Assembly (NCBI RefSeq): GCF_014851565.1
Contig: NZ_JACVAA010000005.1
Location: forward strand, 1 to 64,000
Direction of reading: 5' to 3'
Length of the DNA: 64,000 nt
Origin: Pseudomonas sp. PDM15
GTDB lineage: Bacteria > Pseudomonadota > Gammaproteobacteria > Pseudomonadales > Pseudomonadaceae
Notes under the pieces: model-generated
Database searches by the model: none
The model's input: only the letters and a program-made list of their open reading frames with translations
Told to the model about the DNA's origin: nothing
In this document: piece by piece, positions 62,302-64,000 of the stretch
How positions within the stretch are numbered: the stretch's first letter is position 1
Layout: each line of letters starts with the position of its first letter
Program-made: the position numbers and the translations under genes

Positions 62302-62327
62302 AAAAGCCCCGCCTAGGCGGGGCTTTT
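62302..62327. terminator. mexW-like gene terminator
   Basis: AAAAGCCCCGCC and its exact complement form a continuous palindrome ending in six T. Works on both strands; convergent with the next gene. Confidence 0.9.
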
Positions 62328-62362
62328 TTCTGGGCCATCCGAGGCCGCAGCGGGCGAAAGAC

Positions 62363-62599
62363 TTATTGCTCGCCCTTCATCGCATGCGACAGGCCGTACA
62401 CCAGCAACAGCAGATTGTCGCTATCGGCCTGGACCGCCGCGGACTCTCGATGCCGGGCCGACACCACCGGGCACACCTGATCGGCACAGTTCGCCAGATC
62501 GATTACCTGCGGCGCCGGCTCCTGCCAGGCAGCCGCAGCGAAGGCCGTGACGCTCAGGGCACCGACGAGGAACAATCCTCTAGCAATCTCTAATTTCAT
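62363..62599 (-). CDS. Small exported protein, function unknown
   Basis: A 78-residue protein with a signal peptide (residues 1-24, MKLEIARGLFLVGALSVTAF and following Ala run) and a short mature part with two Cys (CADQVCP) that could form a disulfide. Not recognised. The ATG at 62599 has AAGGGG upstream. Confidence 0.65.
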   Translation of the reverse strand: MKLEIARGLFLVGALSVTAFAAAAWQEPAPQVIDLANCADQVCPVVSARHRESAAVQADSDNLLLLVYGLSHAMKGEQ

Positions 62600-62741
62600 C
62601 TCGATAACCCCTTGATGGCGCTGCCAAACGCCTGAAATCAAAACTAGTTCAGGCCAGTCCTTGGCAACGTCCCAACCGACGAGTGGTTTCTCGGTCTGGG
62701 CTATGGCGCCCTTCAGAGCGCCCTGCAGAAGCGAAGTTCCT

Positions 62742-63440
62742 TCACCCCAGCGGCAACGCCCTGCCCCACTGGCGGCGATAGCCCGACAGGAGCTGCTGCC
62801 ATTCCGCGTCGCTCCATGACGAATGCCGCCGCAACTGCCGCAGGTCATGCAGCGCTGCGCGCTTGCGACTCAGGCGACGCCGGCTCTTCTCCAGATCGAG
62901 CAGCGCCACTTCCACGCCTTCCGCCGTCACCTTGACGAACACATGCTTGGCGTACAGGCAGCCATGCTGCCAGCGGCCGAGGTGCATGCGCGCCAGGGTC
63001 GCACCTATTTGTTGCAGCAATACGTCATGCTGCTCGCCGGCACGCTCGCGGCCGCCGGCGGCGTACCAGCTGTCGATGTCGCTGAAGCCATCCAGCGCCT
63101 CGCTAACCAGCAGACCGCGCCAGCCCTGCTCTTCCTGATAACTCGCATCACAGTAGATCAGGCGTGGCACGCGCACACCGAGGCGGCTAAGCCCCAGCAG
63201 CGCATCACGTTCGCGCAGCACGGTGGGCCGGCCGAACGGGTGGCTCAGGCTACGGCACAGATGCCCCACCTGACGCTTGGCATACAGCAGCTGCCCGTTA
63301 GCATCATGCAGGCGCTGCACTCCGCTCTCGCCGCCCCTGCGTCGGTTGGGCTCTTCGACCCATTCTCCCTGCAGCTGCCACCAGTGCTCGAACTGATCGG
63401 CGGTGGCGACTGCACATCCGGACACGAACTCGGAAACCAT
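62742..63440 (-). CDS. InaA-like lipopolysaccharide-kinase family protein
   Basis: A 232-residue protein of the Kdo/WaaP kinase superfamily. A glycine-poor N-lobe contains LYAKRQVGHLCRSLSHP, and the C-lobe shows QHGCLYAKHVFV and LLDLEKSRRRL where the catalytic and metal Asp lie. It resembles InaA of Pseudomonas (recalled as PA4378), a weak-acid-inducible protein. It may phosphorylate lipid A core sugar or another small molecule. Start MVSEFVSGCAV at 63440 (GGAG 6 bases upstream). Confidence 0.8.
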   Translation of the reverse strand: MVSEFVSGCAVATADQFEHWWQLQGEWVEEPNRRRGGESGVQRLHDANGQLLYAKRQVGHLCRSLSHPFGRPTVLRERDALLGLSRLGVRVPRLIYCDASYQEEQGWRGLLVSEALDGFSDIDSWYAAGGRERAGEQHDVLLQQIGATLARMHLGRWQHGCLYAKHVFVKVTAEGVEVALLDLEKSRRRLSRKRAALHDLRQLRRHSSWSDAEWQQLLSGYRRQWGRALPLG

Positions 63441-63600
63441 CGACTCTCCAAAAAAACTGCGCGGTTCTTCGACCATAGGTATGCCGAGGTAACAGCGGGT
63501 AACGAATCTGCCTCGAATGACCCCATAACGGTAGCCATTTCCGATCTACGGCAAGCGATCGGACGGATATTGCAAAGGGCATACCCATCTGACCAAACCT

Positions 63601-64000
<400 letters not shown>

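Overview
The window is ordinary-looking chromosome of a high-GC gammaproteobacterium, almost certainly a Pseudomonas. The evidence is gene content and order: purL, mltF, tadA, guaBA, xseA and leuA on one side, then der-bamB-yfgM-hisS-ispG-rodZ-pilF-rlmN, ndk, iscX-fdx-hscA-hscB-iscA-iscU-iscS-iscR, cysE, trmJ, suhB and secFD-yajC-tgt-queA. As I recall it, this follows the PA3763-PA3824 segment of P. aeruginosa PAO1. I see no prophage, insertion sequence, rRNA or CRISPR array. The one RNA gene is a tRNA-Leu(CAA).

Layout. 1-5000: end of an alpha/beta hydrolase, a NIF3-like protein, a tandem CDGSH protein and purL. 5.2-10.8 kb: mltF, tadA coupled to a multicopper oxidase, nei and a DUF1326/DUF2182 pair. 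10.9-14.7 kb: guaB-guaA with a clear promoter, and a zinc-ribbon protein. 14.8-22.1 kb: xseA, an M23 peptidase, leuA with a candidate leader peptide, a zinc alcohol dehydrogenase and an aminotransferase/omega-amidase pair. 22.2-31 kb: one long minus-strand series for ribosome assembly (der), outer-membrane assembly (bamB), tRNA charging (hisS), isoprenoid synthesis (ispG), cell shape (rodZ), type IV pili (pilF) and RNA methylation (rlmN). 31-38.8 kb: ndk and the complete ISC iron-sulfur operon behind two IscR-type sites, then cysE and trmJ. 38.9-46 kb: suhB, a glycine-zipper protein, and the Sec accessory and queuosine genes. 46-48.2 kb: a CPA2 antiporter and tRNA-Leu.

After the tRNA the gene order departs from the PAO1 order I recall and moves to a block resembling PA4370-PA4380. 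It holds a cold-shock protein, an RDD protein, a LemA/GIDE pair, an iron-linked set (imelysin, di-heme oxidoreductase, second imelysin, DUF1513 protein) behind a good Fur-box candidate, a chemoreceptor, a MexVW-like RND pump, a small exported protein, an InaA-like kinase and the end of a ColS-like sensor kinase.

The least understood functional unit is the imelysin/di-heme/DUF1513 cluster (50.9-56.1 kb). It has a Fur-box promoter, an internal terminator, an unexplained repeated motif with a perfect inverted repeat before the oxidoreductase, and a second imelysin lacking the family's motif histidine. Other points worth checking are the leuA leader, the ndk promoter inside a terminator loop, the palindrome in the mexV-like promoter, the EF-hand in the GIDE protein, and the cysteine-for-histidine change in the CDGSH protein. 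No computation or database search was run: family calls rest on recognising the translated sequence.
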